From Rhodospirillaceae bacterium UBA3470 (GTDB taxonomy: Bacteria; Pseudomonadota; Alphaproteobacteria; Rhodospirillales; Casp-alpha2), in contig DFRF01000158.1 in the NCBI GenBank assembly GCA_002378125.1, positions 17,865 through 32,063 on the forward strand: a stretch of DNA of 14,199 bases, in the 5' to 3' direction. Made by a program: the position numbers and the translations under genes. A model generated the notes under the pieces. The model was not told where the DNA came from, searched no databases, and saw nothing but the letters and a program-made list of their open reading frames with translations. Of this stretch, positions 1 to 7,661 are shown in pieces. Position 1 is the first letter of the stretch. Each line of letters starts with the position of its first letter.

Positions 1-646
1 AGGCTTTATTGGCGGGTTCAAGGGCAATCGATGCGCCTTTGCTGCGCAGACGTTTCAAGGTGACTTCCGTATTCTCCAAGAGAGCTACAACAATACTGCC
101 ATTATTGGCCGTATCTGAGCGCTCGATGACCACCGTATCGCCATCGTGAATGCCCGCTTCAATCATCGAATCGCCTTCCACTTCCAAAGCGTAATGTTCA
201 GATCCCGCGCCAAGCATACCCGAGGGCACCTCGACCGTGTGCGAAGTATCGCGAAACGCTTCAATGGGGGTACCCGCAGCAATGCGCCCATACAGCGGCA
301 ATTGCAGCGTCTCAGAATCCTCTGTCACCATGGTTCCCGGCATGGCGCCCCCACCTTTGAAGTCTCCGCGGATCACATTCGGGGTGAACCCGCTCGAGTG
401 TTTTACCGGCAAGGTCGGCGCATAATCCATATTTTCGGGCAACCGCAAAACCTCAAGAGCGCGGGCCCGATGCGGCAAACGGCGAATGGATCCGCGTTCT
501 TCCAATCCTGTGATCAAACGGTGGATACCTGACTTCGACTTCAGGCCCAAGGCCTCTTTCATTTCGTCATAGGACGGTGAAATTCCCGTATCGCGAAGCG
601 TTTGGTGAATGAAAGTCAGAAGTTGATGTTGTTTGCGTGTCAGCAC
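1..646 (-). CDS. lexA: LexA repressor (3' end cut by window edge)
   Basis: Transcriptional repressor of the SOS response; RecA filaments on single-stranded DNA trigger its self-cleavage. About 215 residues are visible and only a short C-terminal piece is missing. The N-terminal winged helix-turn-helix (about residues 1-65, starting LTRKQHQLL) contains the recognition helix around SKSGIHRLITGLEERG. The C-terminal S24 peptidase domain shows the Ala-Gly cleavage site in GRIAAGTP (A124-G125), the nucleophile Ser160 in EGDSMIEAG, and the general base Lys198 in VTLKRL. All residues for autocleavage are therefore present. The start is a GTG, chosen because LTRKQ is the conserved LexA N-terminus and AGAGG lies 8 bases upstream. 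A GTTC-N7-GTTC SOS box sits about 80-90 bases upstream of the start, which indicates autoregulation. It follows moeA on the same strand after a 202-base gap, so it probably has its own promoter. Confidence 0.97.
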   Translation of the reverse strand, partial: MLTRKQHQLLTFIHQTLRDTGISPSYDEMKEALGLKSKSGIHRLITGLEERGSIRRLPHRARALEVLRLPENMDYAPTLPVKHSSGFTPNVIRGDFKGGGAMPGTMVTEDSETLQLPLYGRIAAGTPIEAFRDTSHTVEVPSGMLGAGSEHYALEVEGDSMIEAGIHDGDTVVIERSDTANNGSIVVALLENTEVTLKRLRSKGASIALEPANKA

Positions 647-848
647 GGGCTGTTCCTCTCACGGCCAAAATTGCGGGCGCAAATTGGAGAAATAAAGTAG
701 AACAAAAATAAAATCTCTAGAATGTTCTACTTAGGTTCACGAACGGTGTCAATAGAGTTCCCATATATACGCTGATATTAAACAAAATTCTCCGAATATA
801 GCATGTCCCGAGGGTCGACCGGTCACCGACACACTGGGACGAGGGTGA
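647..848. other. Intergenic region between moeA and lexA
   Basis: AT-rich non-coding stretch holding the lexA SOS box. Nearer moeA, at about 805-840, there is GC-rich sequence with nested dyads (GTCCC and GGGAC arms around GTCGAC and GGTGACC). It could form a hairpin downstream of the moeA stop, but no run of T follows in the minus direction, so I do not call an intrinsic terminator. No convincing open frame is present. Confidence 0.6.
724..738 (-). promoter_or_regulatory. SOS box (LexA operator) of lexA
   Basis: The + strand reads GTTC TACTTAG GTTC, an exact GTTC-N7-GTTC direct repeat (GAAC-N7-GAAC in the direction of lexA). This is the established LexA operator of alphaproteobacteria, unlike the palindromic CTGT-N8-ACAG box of E. 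coli. It lies in the AT-rich leader of lexA, as expected for autoregulation. A GTAGAAC (697-703) forms an inverted repeat with GTTCTAC (724-730), and GTTCACGAAC (735-744) overlaps the right half. Confidence 0.85.
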
Positions 849-2081
849 TCAGAACCCGGAAATACCCGTATCCAACCGGGTGATAAGGACCAAATCACCG
901 GCTTTTGCAGCAGGGGCCCCGGGGGCACGGATCACCATGCAATCGGCGGCTGCAAACCGCGCCATCATAGCGCTGTCCTGAAGCTCGAAGGGGGTGGCGC
1001 ACAACTGTCCATCCGTATCGTGGCGAAGGGTTGCCCGCATGAAATCCTGGCGAATGCCGTTCTGCGGCAAATCACGCCCCAAACGCACCGTTTCCGTTCG
1101 TAGCGCGCCGTCACCGGTTCCCAACATGACTTCCATCGCCGCGCGAAGGAAAATCGCGGATGTCACGCCGGCGGAAACCGGATTGCCCGGAAGCCCCAAC
1201 AGAGGGATCCCGTCCCAGGTTCCAAAGATCAGCGGTTTGCCCGGCCGCATAGCGACCTTGTAGAAGTTTAGATCCAAACCCTCGGCGCCCAGGACACGGC
1301 GCACCAGGTCATAATCCCCCACCGAAGCACCGCCAATAGTCACCAAGACATCGGCGCCCTTGGCGCCGGCCAGCGTTTTGCGGAGCGAAGCCTCCGTATC
1401 CTGAGCAATGCCCAGGTTCACCGGCGTGCCGCCCAATACCCGCACAAAAGCACCCAGCGCCAGGCTATTAGAACTGATAATCTGGCTTACGCCCAAAGGG
1501 TCGCCCGGCATTACGATTTCGTCGCCTGTGGCGATGAAGGCAACCCGCGGACGTCGACGGACGCGCAGCCATGGGACATTCATGGAGGCCGCCAGACCGA
1601 CATCCCGCGCGGTAAGGACTTTGCCGGCCCGCAACAACACATCTCCTGTTTGAAAATCCAGCCCAGCGGGACGGATATAGGCACCGGTGTTGACGCTCTC
1701 CTTTATGGAAACCTGCGTCCCGTCCACATCAGTCTCTTCCTGGATCACTACGGCGTCCGCACCATCAGGAAGTGGCGCGCCAGTGAAGATCCGCGTGCAT
1801 TCGTCGGCGCCAACTGTCCCCTCAAATCCGCCGCCCGCCTGCGATTTCCCGATCTGCGTCAGCCTTTTCGGAACGGTATGGAGATCGGCCGTACGCACCG
1901 CATAGCCATCCATGGACGACACGGCCATCGGCGGTTGCGTCAAACGCGCAGCAACGTCTTCGGCTAAGACGCGGCCTAACGCTTCGGACAGGTTGATAAG
2001 CTCCGACGCGATTAACCCAAAGCCGCCCGTCACGCGTGCCAAAGCTTCGGAGACGCTTAGCATCTCAGGTTTCGCGCTCAT
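849..2081 (-). CDS. moeA: Molybdopterin molybdenumtransferase MoeA
   Basis: Cytoplasmic enzyme that inserts molybdate into adenylylated molybdopterin in the last shared step of molybdenum cofactor synthesis. The 410 residues match the family length. Visible motifs in order: PPMAVSSMDGYAV (residues 50-62, with Asp58 equivalent to the E. coli active-site Asp59), IFTGAPLPDGADAV (98-111), GDEIV (186-190), the MoCF/MogA-like domain signature VTIGGASVGDYD (247-258), KVAMRPGKP (275-283) and LGLPGNPVS (295-303). The C-terminal beta domain follows. Its ATG overlaps the moaC stop by four bases (ATGA), and no strong ribosome binding site is close, so translational coupling to moaC is likely. It is the last gene of the trpG-trpD-trpC-moaC-moeA unit. 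GphA-type mobA or mogA partners are not in the window. Confidence 0.96.
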   Translation of the reverse strand: MSAKPEMLSVSEALARVTGGFGLIASELINLSEALGRVLAEDVAARLTQPPMAVSSMDGYAVRTADLHTVPKRLTQIGKSQAGGGFEGTVGADECTRIFTGAPLPDGADAVVIQEETDVDGTQVSIKESVNTGAYIRPAGLDFQTGDVLLRAGKVLTARDVGLAASMNVPWLRVRRRPRVAFIATGDEIVMPGDPLGVSQIISSNSLALGAFVRVLGGTPVNLGIAQDTEASLRKTLAGAKGADVLVTIGGASVGDYDLVRRVLGAEGLDLNFYKVAMRPGKPLIFGTWDGIPLLGLPGNPVSAGVTSAIFLRAAMEVMLGTGDGALRTETVRLGRDLPQNGIRQDFMRATLRHDTDGQLCATPFELQDSAMMARFAAADCMVIRAPGAPAAKAGDLVLITRLDTGISGF

Positions 2082-2554
2082 GAGGCTTCGAAAGTTCCTG
2101 ATTTGCCGCCAGATTTCTGAACAAGACGAATGTCAGAAATCCGCATTTCACGATCCACGGACTTGCACATGTCATACACCGTCAAGGCGGCCACGCTGAC
2201 TGCCGTGAGTGCCTCCATCTCCACACCAGTCTGCCCCGTCAACTTGCAGCAAGCCGTGATATCCACAGCATGGCGGTCCGGATCACAGATAAGATCAACC
2301 TTAACGGATGTCAGGTTGAGCGGGTGGCACAGGGGAACCAGGTCCGGCGTCCGTTTCGCACCCATGATCCCCGCGAGCTGCGCAACGGAGAGCACGTCGC
2401 CTTTCTTGACCTGGCCGGCAACGATCAACTCCATAGTCTCCGGAGCCATGATGACGCTCCCCCTGGCGGTCGCAATGCGTTCGGTTTCCGGTTTCGCAGA
2501 AACATCGACCATTACGGCATTACCGTCGTCATCCAGATGGGTGAACCCACTCAT
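2078..2554 (-). CDS. moaC: Cyclic pyranopterin monophosphate synthase MoaC
   Basis: Converts the MoaA product 3',8-cyclo-7,8-dihydro-GTP into cyclic pyranopterin monophosphate, the first stable intermediate of molybdenum cofactor synthesis. With the ATG at 2554 the protein has 158 residues, like the 161-residue E. coli enzyme, and the catalytic residues fall at the same numbers: Lys51, His77 (LCHPLN), Glu112 and Glu114 (GVEMEAL), Asp128 and Lys131 (YDMCK). The frame is open for ten more codons upstream, to an ATG at 2584, but the inner start gives the conserved MSGFTHLD N-terminus. It also forms an ATGA overlap with the trpC stop and has AGGAGG about 10 bases upstream. Its stop overlaps moeA by four bases. 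Confidence 0.96.
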   Translation of the reverse strand: MSGFTHLDDDGNAVMVDVSAKPETERIATARGSVIMAPETMELIVAGQVKKGDVLSVAQLAGIMGAKRTPDLVPLCHPLNLTSVKVDLICDPDRHAVDITACCKLTGQTGVEMEALTAVSVAALTVYDMCKSVDREMRISDIRLVQKSGGKSGTFEAS

Positions 2555-3357
2555 GCTGCATCGGCCTCCTGGGTCAACAGGCATCGTGTCGCGGCCTCCA
2601 CGTCATCTTGGCGCATAAGGGATTCGCCCACCAAGAAGCATCGCGCGCCGACCATCGCCATCCGCACCAAGTGGGCGGGCGTATACAGACCGCTCTCGCT
2701 GATCAACACCCGGTCATCGGGAACGGCACCCGCAAGCGCCTCTGTCATAGTGATATCGACGTCCAAGGTTTTAAGGTTGCGATTGTTCACGCCGATCAAA
2801 TTCGTCGGTAGGCGCAAGGCGCGCTCCAGTTCGGCACCATCGTGGACCTCGGCCAGGACGTCCATACCCAACTCAGTAGCACTCATCGTCAATTCGTCAG
2901 CTTGTCCGTCTTCCAAGGCAGCCATGATCAACAGGATACAATCCGCGCCAAGGCTTCGGGACTCTAGTATCTGATAAGGGTCGAGCATAAAATCCTTGCG
3001 CAGCACCGGAAGATCAACGACCGCCCGAGCCGCAACCAGATAGCTGTCGTCGCCCTGGAAATAAGGAATATCCGTCAGCACGGACAGACACGATGCACCG
3101 CCGGCCGCATAGGCTCGCGCCAGGGTGGCGGGATCGAAATCAGCGCGGATTAAGCCTTTCGAGGGCGAGGCCTTCTTTATTTCGGCGATCAGGCCGTAGC
3201 GTCCTGCCGCAGTCGCTTCGCACAGGGCTCGGGCAAAGCCGCGCGGCGGATCGACGGACTTCGCCGCGGCTTCCAATTTGGAAAGTGGATGGTCACGACG
3301 CTGGGCTTTAATATGCCGGCGTTTGTCTTCGCAGATTTTCGCAAGCACGTCGCTCAT
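2551..3357 (-). CDS. trpC: Indole-3-glycerol-phosphate synthase TrpC
   Basis: Closes and decarboxylates CdRP to indole-3-glycerol phosphate, the fourth step of tryptophan synthesis from chorismate. The 268-residue single-domain TIM barrel is not fused to TrpF. Catalytic residues are all visible: Glu59 and Lys61 in IAEIKKASPSKG, Lys121 in VLRKDF, Glu170 in LAEVHD, Asn191 in GVNNRNLKTL, and Glu221-Ser222 in ISESG. The ATG overlaps the trpD stop by four bases and no ribosome binding site is obvious before it, so it probably depends on coupled translation from trpD. It overlaps moaC by four bases at its 3' end. Confidence 0.97.
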   Translation of the reverse strand: MSDVLAKICEDKRRHIKAQRRDHPLSKLEAAAKSVDPPRGFARALCEATAAGRYGLIAEIKKASPSKGLIRADFDPATLARAYAAGGASCLSVLTDIPYFQGDDSYLVAARAVVDLPVLRKDFMLDPYQILESRSLGADCILLIMAALEDGQADELTMSATELGMDVLAEVHDGAELERALRLPTNLIGVNNRNLKTLDVDITMTEALAGAVPDDRVLISESGLYTPAHLVRMAMVGARCFLVGESLMRQDDVEAATRCLLTQEADAA

Positions 3358-4436
3358 GATGCGTCGATATCATCGAGGGGGGTGCCGGTGATGACGCTAT
3401 TGCCGGCGGTGCCGGAGGCCCCCGAATTGGTGATTTCCACCATCTTGTCCAGGGCGGCGCGGGCGGCGCCATCATCAATGCTGCGTGCAGCCTGCTCGAC
3501 GCCGTCCTTTAGGTCCGACGCCTTACCGGCAACGATAAGGCTAGCCGCTGCATTGAAGAGCACGATATCCCTGTAGGGGCCTGGCTGCCCGTCAACCAAA
3601 CCCTCAATGGCTGCTGCGTTGTGGTCGCCATCTCCGCCCTTCAAGTCGTCCAGGCTGGCCCGCGGCAATCCCGCGTCCTCCGGCGTGATGTCGAATGTCC
3701 GAACCTCACCATCCGACAAGGCGGCCACATGTGTCACGTCTGTGGTGGTGATTTCATCCATGCCATCGGCGCCATGGACAACCCAGGCCGCCTCGCTGTC
3801 TAGGTTACCCAGCACCTTAGCCATAGGCTCGATCAAGGCCCGGTCGAAGGCACCTGAAAACTGCCGTCTGACGCCGGCCGGATTGGAGAGCGGCCCCAGA
3901 ATATTAAAAATCGTCCGGATACCCATAGCGGCACGGACCGGCACAACGTGGCGCATGGCGCTGTGATGGCGTGGAGCGAGCATAAAGCCGATACCTGCCT
4001 CGGCGATGGACTCCTCCACCAGCGCCATGTCGCATTCCAAGTTGATCCCAAGGCTCGACAGGACGTCCGACGCCCCAGTTTTTGATGTGACGGCGCGATT
4101 TCCATGTTTAGCGATGGGCACGCCGGAACCGGCAACCACAAGGGCCGAAGCCGTCGACACGTTGTAGGTACCAAGGCCGTCCCCGCCCGTGCCAACGATA
4201 TCCATGGCACCTTCAGGTGCGCGCACCATCGTCGCCTTCGCGCGCATGGCCCGAGCGGCGCCAGTGATCTCATCCACAGTTTCGCCACGCAACCGCAACG
4301 CCATCAGCAAGCCGCCGATTTGCGCCGCATCGGCGTCACCGGACATGATTACATCGAAGGCACTCTCCGCGTCCGCGACCGAGAGGGAAGTACTGTCCGC
4401 CACCCGGGCTAGAAATGGTTTCAAAGCGTCACTCAT
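3354..4436 (-). CDS. trpD: Anthranilate phosphoribosyltransferase TrpD
   Basis: Transfers the phosphoribosyl group of PRPP to anthranilate. Its 360 residues fit the stand-alone form, not fused to TrpG. The N-terminal helical domain is followed by the PRPP-binding signature VGTGGDGLGTYN (81-92), KHGNRAVTSKTGASD (110-124) with the anthranilate/PRPP contacts, the FMLAPRHHSAM segment (151-161), the GPLSNPA loop (181-187), and a MDEITTTD acidic metal-binding segment further on. The start ATG overlaps the trpG stop as ATGA and is preceded by GAGAGGGA about 7 bases upstream, inside the end of trpG. It overlaps trpC by four bases. Confidence 0.97.
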   Translation of the reverse strand: MSDALKPFLARVADSTSLSVADAESAFDVIMSGDADAAQIGGLLMALRLRGETVDEITGAARAMRAKATMVRAPEGAMDIVGTGGDGLGTYNVSTASALVVAGSGVPIAKHGNRAVTSKTGASDVLSSLGINLECDMALVEESIAEAGIGFMLAPRHHSAMRHVVPVRAAMGIRTIFNILGPLSNPAGVRRQFSGAFDRALIEPMAKVLGNLDSEAAWVVHGADGMDEITTTDVTHVAALSDGEVRTFDITPEDAGLPRASLDDLKGGDGDHNAAAIEGLVDGQPGPYRDIVLFNAAASLIVAGKASDLKDGVEQAARSIDDGAARAALDKMVEITNSGASGTAGNSVITGTPLDDIDAS

Positions 4437-5017
4437 GCCGCTTCCCTCTCCGCAGTCATATCAATGAAGTTCTTGAGAAGCGCATGACCATGTTCCGAGG
4501 CGATGCTTTCCGGGTGAAATTGCACGCCGTGAATGGGAAGTTCCCGATGCTGAACACCTTGGATGACGTCGTCATCGCTGCGCGCCGTCACCACCAGAAC
4601 ATCCGGCACGGTATCCGGAGCGATGGTCAGAGAATGGTAACGCGTGGCCTCGAACGGCGATGGGATGCCTTGGAAGACACCACTATTTGTGTGTTCGATT
4701 TGGCTCATCTTCCCATGCATGGGCTCCGGCGCGCGAACAATGGTCGCACCAAAATTCTGTGCAATGCTTTGGTGTCCAAGACAGACCCCCAACAGCGGTA
4801 CTCGCCCGGCCGCTTTTGCCACCAGTTCCAAACAAATACCTGCGTCATCTGGATAGCACGGGCCCGGCGACAGAACGATGCCTCGCGGGTTCATGGCTAG
4901 GGCCTCATCAGCCGTCAACGAGTCGTTGCGACGCACGACGATATCAGCGCCAACCTCACCCATGAAATGACGCAGATTGTAGACAAAACTGTCATAATTA
5001 TCTATCAGCAAAAACAT
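4433..5017 (-). CDS. trpG: Anthranilate synthase glutamine amidotransferase TrpG
   Basis: Component II of anthranilate synthase: hydrolyses glutamine and channels ammonia to TrpE. The 194-residue class I amidotransferase starts with the typical MFLLIDNYDSF. It has the oxyanion region LSPGPCYPDDAG (49-60), the nucleophile Cys79 in GVCLGHQS, and His168 and Glu170 in VQFHPES, so the catalytic triad is complete. Some bacteria share this subunit with PabB for folate synthesis, which cannot be excluded. It is the first gene of the trpG-trpD-trpC-moaC-moeA unit. TrpE is encoded about 6.5 kb away instead of immediately upstream. The ATG has no recognisable Shine-Dalgarno sequence (GACAAAGCACTACC precedes it). 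An in-frame TGA 15 bases upstream fixes the start within narrow limits. Confidence 0.97.
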   Translation of the reverse strand: MFLLIDNYDSFVYNLRHFMGEVGADIVVRRNDSLTADEALAMNPRGIVLSPGPCYPDDAGICLELVAKAAGRVPLLGVCLGHQSIAQNFGATIVRAPEPMHGKMSQIEHTNSGVFQGIPSPFEATRYHSLTIAPDTVPDVLVVTARSDDDVIQGVQHRELPIHGVQFHPESIASEHGHALLKNFIDMTAEREAA

Positions 5018-5192
5018 GGTAGTGCTTTGTCATCACGCCATAAATCGGACCAGCATAAAACTAGCCAGGTTGCTAGGAGGGCCACAATGGTACGTCGACC
5101 AATGCCGGTCAAGCAACACGGATGGCGGGCGTTTGACCTTCCTGTAACTAGAACCTCTATATAGATCTTAAAGCTCGATATAAGGTTTACTC
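5018..5192. other. Divergent intergenic region between trpG and copA
   Basis: This 175-base stretch must hold the promoters of both trpG (-) and copA (+). On the + side, a CueR-like promoter occupies 5133-5163. On the - side there is a dyad CTAGC-N6-GCTAG (5061-5076), followed in the trpG direction by TTTT (5060-5057). Next comes an eight-codon frame at 5056-5033 (MLVRFMA, stop) ending just before trpG. The frame has no Trp codon, so it is not a classical trp leader peptide. A weak promoter guess for trpG is TTGTGG with TAGTTT 18 bases later, across the dyad. Confidence 0.5.
5133..5163 (+). promoter_or_regulatory. CueR/HmrR-type (MerR family) promoter of copA
   Basis: A -35 TTGACC (5133-5138) and a -10 TATATA (5158-5163) are separated by 19 bases, the overlong spacer typical of promoters activated by MerR-family regulators. 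The first ten bases, TTGACCTTCC, match my recollection of the E. coli copA promoter that CueR activates. The right half of the expected dyad (GGAAGGT) is only partly kept, as AGAACCT. The regulator gene is not in the window. The -10 lies 29 bases before the copA ATG. Confidence 0.6.
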
Positions 5193-7430
5193 ATGGAGCC
5201 CTCCACATCACCTTCATCCGATCCTTGCGTTAGGGGTACGCCACCACTCAGATGGCGCCATAGTTTGTCAATCGGCGGAATGACTTGCGCCGGGTGCGCA
5301 GGACGGGTCGAGAAGGCGCTTACAACTGTCGACGGTGTCATCGGAGCGTATGTCAATCTAGCAACGGACCATGCCTCCGTGACCGTACAAGACCGGAATC
5401 TACCGGAGATCGTCCTGGTGCGGGCTGTCGAGAACGCCGGCTTCACCGCAAAGAAGATCAACGACCACCTGTTAGATCCGGATGATCATGCCTATTCCGA
5501 CCAACAACGCCTTCGCTGGCGTTTCCTCATCGCGGCTGCGCTCAGTTTACCTTTCGTCGTTGATATGGGCTTCATGTTCAGCTCTGGGCAGATGCTGGTG
5601 ACGCCTGTCGCCCAGTGGGTACTGGCTACCCCGGTCTTGATCATTGCCGGCCTTCAGTTTCTGCGACCCGCCATCGGCGCGCTACTTGCGGGCAGCGGCA
5701 ATATGGACCTGCTTGTCCTACTTGGCACAAGCGCCGCCTATGGGCTCAGCGCCTTCAACGTCATAATGTGGCCTTCGGAGAATCCGCCAATATATTTCGA
5801 GGCCGCGGCGCTGGTGACCACCTTTATCCTGCTGGGAAAGGTACTCGAGGCGAGGGCCAAGCGCGCCACGACAGATTCCATCCGTGCACTCATGCGCCTT
5901 AAGCCAGAAACCGCACACCTTTTGGTCTCTGGCGTCGAGTCGACTGTACGGGCGGACGCGCTGGCGCCGGGGGATCTTATCGCCGTACGTCCGGGCGAGG
6001 TTATCCCGATGGATGGTGTCGTCGTACAGGGTGAGAGCGCCGTCGATGAAGCGATGATCAGCGGCGAAAACCTGCCAATACCAAAAAGTATCGACGCGCC
6101 CGTTACCGGTGGATCCCTGAACGGCGCCGGTTATCTCCATATCCGTGTCACTGCGGTCGGCGCGGATACGGTCCTCGCACGCATGTTAGCCATGGTTGAT
6201 GCAGCGCTGACATCAAAAGCGCCCGTTCAACAATTGGTCGACCGGATCGCCGCCGTTTTTGTGCCGGTTGTAGTAGGCCTAGCCGTGCTCACGATCATCG
6301 GATGGACTATCTATGGTGCGGACTGGCAAGACGCCCTGATCAACGCCGTGAGTGTATTGGTTATCGCGTGTCCGTGTGCGCTCGGTCTAGCCACCCCGAC
6401 CGCCGTCATTGCCGGAACTGGCGCTGCCGCGAGAAACGGTATTCTCATTAAAAATGTCGAAGCCATAGAAAGCACCGCGCAGATCCAGACCGTCGTCTTC
6501 GATAAGACTGGAACGATCACGGAGGGTCGACCAGGCATCGAAGGGCTAGGCGGGTTTGAGGAAAACCCCGATGAGTTTCTGCGCCTGATCGCATCTGCGC
6601 AAGCCGGCAGCGAACATCCAATTGCTACCGCCATCATCACCGAGGCCAAAAGCCAAGGTCTCGAACTGATCCCGCCGGAGACGGCTCAAGCCTTGGTCGG
6701 GCGCGGGTTCCGCGCGTCGATCAATGGACGCGGTCTGATCATCGGAAATCGCGTACTAATGGCGGAGATGGGAATTGATATCTCTGCAACCGAACAAGAT
6801 ACGCAGGCCCACGAAGCGCACGGCGCAACGGTCGTATGGGCAGGTGACACCAGTTCCAAAACGCTTTTGGGTTGGATTGCTGTCGCCGATCCACCGCGCC
6901 CAACATCATCCGACGCCATCGCCCAACTGCATGATAACGCTGTTGCGACCCTCATGCTGACCGGTGACAATCATCGCACCGCTGATGCCGTGGCTGCGCG
7001 CATCGGAATATACAACATTGCCTCCGAAGTTCCTCCCGAAGGCAAGGTGGATCGTGTGATCGCCCTGCAAAAGGACGGGCGCACTGTCGCCATGGTCGGC
7101 GATGGGATCAATGATGCACCGGCCCTGGCGACGGCTGACGTCGGTATTTCCATGGGGTCAGGCACTGATGTGGCCATGGCCAGCGCCGACATCGTGTTAA
7201 TGCGTCCGGACCTTCGCCTCGTGCCGGATGCTATGGACATCTCCAAGTTAACCGTTCGGAAGATCCGTCAGAACTTGTTCTTTGCGTTCGCCTATAACGT
7301 GGCGGCCTTGCCCCTTGCAATGCTCGGAGTGCTGACGCCAGTCATCGCTGGTGCGGCCATGGCAATTAGCAGTGTCTCGGTCGTAACCAACGCATTGACA
7401 CTCAAGCGATGGCGATCGAGCGCTGTCTAA
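5193..7430 (+). CDS. copA: Cu+-exporting P1B-1-type ATPase CopA
   Basis: Inner-membrane pump that exports cytoplasmic Cu(I) (possibly Ag(I)) using ATP. The 745 residues have one N-terminal heavy-metal-associated domain (about residues 23-88) with GMTCAGC (C32, C35). After it come the eight-helix membrane core with the CPC metal site (C393-P394-C395), phosphorylated Asp437 in DKTGTIT, a SEHP motif in the nucleotide-binding domain, and the GDGINDAPAL hinge (D637, D641). The Cu-specific helix signatures Y701-N702 and MAISS near the C-terminus support P1B-1 rather than Zn/Cd specificity. The actuator motif reads SGEN where TGES is usual. The ATG has AAGG 7 bases upstream and follows a CueR-like promoter. 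It is a single-gene unit between trpG (divergent) and a convergent transporter gene. Confidence 0.95.
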   Translation: MEPSTSPSSDPCVRGTPPLRWRHSLSIGGMTCAGCAGRVEKALTTVDGVIGAYVNLATDHASVTVQDRNLPEIVLVRAVENAGFTAKKINDHLLDPDDHAYSDQQRLRWRFLIAAALSLPFVVDMGFMFSSGQMLVTPVAQWVLATPVLIIAGLQFLRPAIGALLAGSGNMDLLVLLGTSAAYGLSAFNVIMWPSENPPIYFEAAALVTTFILLGKVLEARAKRATTDSIRALMRLKPETAHLLVSGVESTVRADALAPGDLIAVRPGEVIPMDGVVVQGESAVDEAMISGENLPIPKSIDAPVTGGSLNGAGYLHIRVTAVGADTVLARMLAMVDAALTSKAPVQQLVDRIAAVFVPVVVGLAVLTIIGWTIYGADWQDALINAVSVLVIACPCALGLATPTAVIAGTGAAARNGILIKNVEAIESTAQIQTVVFDKTGTITEGRPGIEGLGGFEENPDEFLRLIASAQAGSEHPIATAIITEAKSQGLELIPPETAQALVGRGFRASINGRGLIIGNRVLMAEMGIDISATEQDTQAHEAHGATVVWAGDTSSKTLLGWIAVADPPRPTSSDAIAQLHDNAVATLMLTGDNHRTADAVAARIGIYNIASEVPPEGKVDRVIALQKDGRTVAMVGDGINDAPALATADVGISMGSGTDVAMASADIVLMRPDLRLVPDAMDISKLTVRKIRQNLFFAFAYNVAALPLAMLGVLTPVIAGAAMAISSVSVVTNALTLKRWRSSAV

Positions 7431-7661
7431 AGGGGGAAGCTGTGAAATATGTTAATTAGCGCATGAAGCGGGCGTTCGATTAACATCTACCGATTACTAA
7501 AAAGTATAGACCTAATTAGAAACCCTGAACGCCATGCCCGCGACCGCCGGGCTTACCGATGTAGCTGCCATGGAATTCAAATAACGTGCACGCGATATAG
7601 GGCTTACCCCTTGATGAGATAAGAAACCGCCGGCCTTTTGGCGCGATAAGGAAAGGGCCAA
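7431..7661. other. Convergent intergenic region with inverted repeats
   Basis: Non-coding stretch between the converging copA and DMT transporter genes. It holds a perfect 8-base inverted repeat, ATGTTAAT (7449-7456) and ATTAACAT (7479-7486). There is also a GCCCG-N7-CGGGC hairpin (7536-7552) and, near the transporter stop, CGCC/GGCG arms around 7628-7643 followed in the minus direction by GTTTCTT. The last could be a weak terminator of the transporter gene. None has the long stem plus T-run of a confident intrinsic terminator. No credible small gene was seen. Confidence 0.45.

Noticed and set aside
805..840. An intrinsic terminator after moeA.
   Set aside because: Dyads are present, but no T-run follows in the direction of transcription.
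2554..2584. An upstream ATG for moaC at 2584.
   Set aside because: The inner ATG gives the conserved N-terminus, the E. coli-like residue numbering and the ATGA overlap used throughout this operon.
3833..4288. A 151-residue minus-strand frame inside trpD.
   Set aside because: It is a shadow frame, rich in Arg, Pro and Cys, inside a fully intact trpD with all family motifs; no frameshift is needed.
5033..5056. A trp leader peptide controlling trpG by attenuation.
   Set aside because: The eight-codon frame has no tryptophan codon, and the nearby stem has only five pairs.
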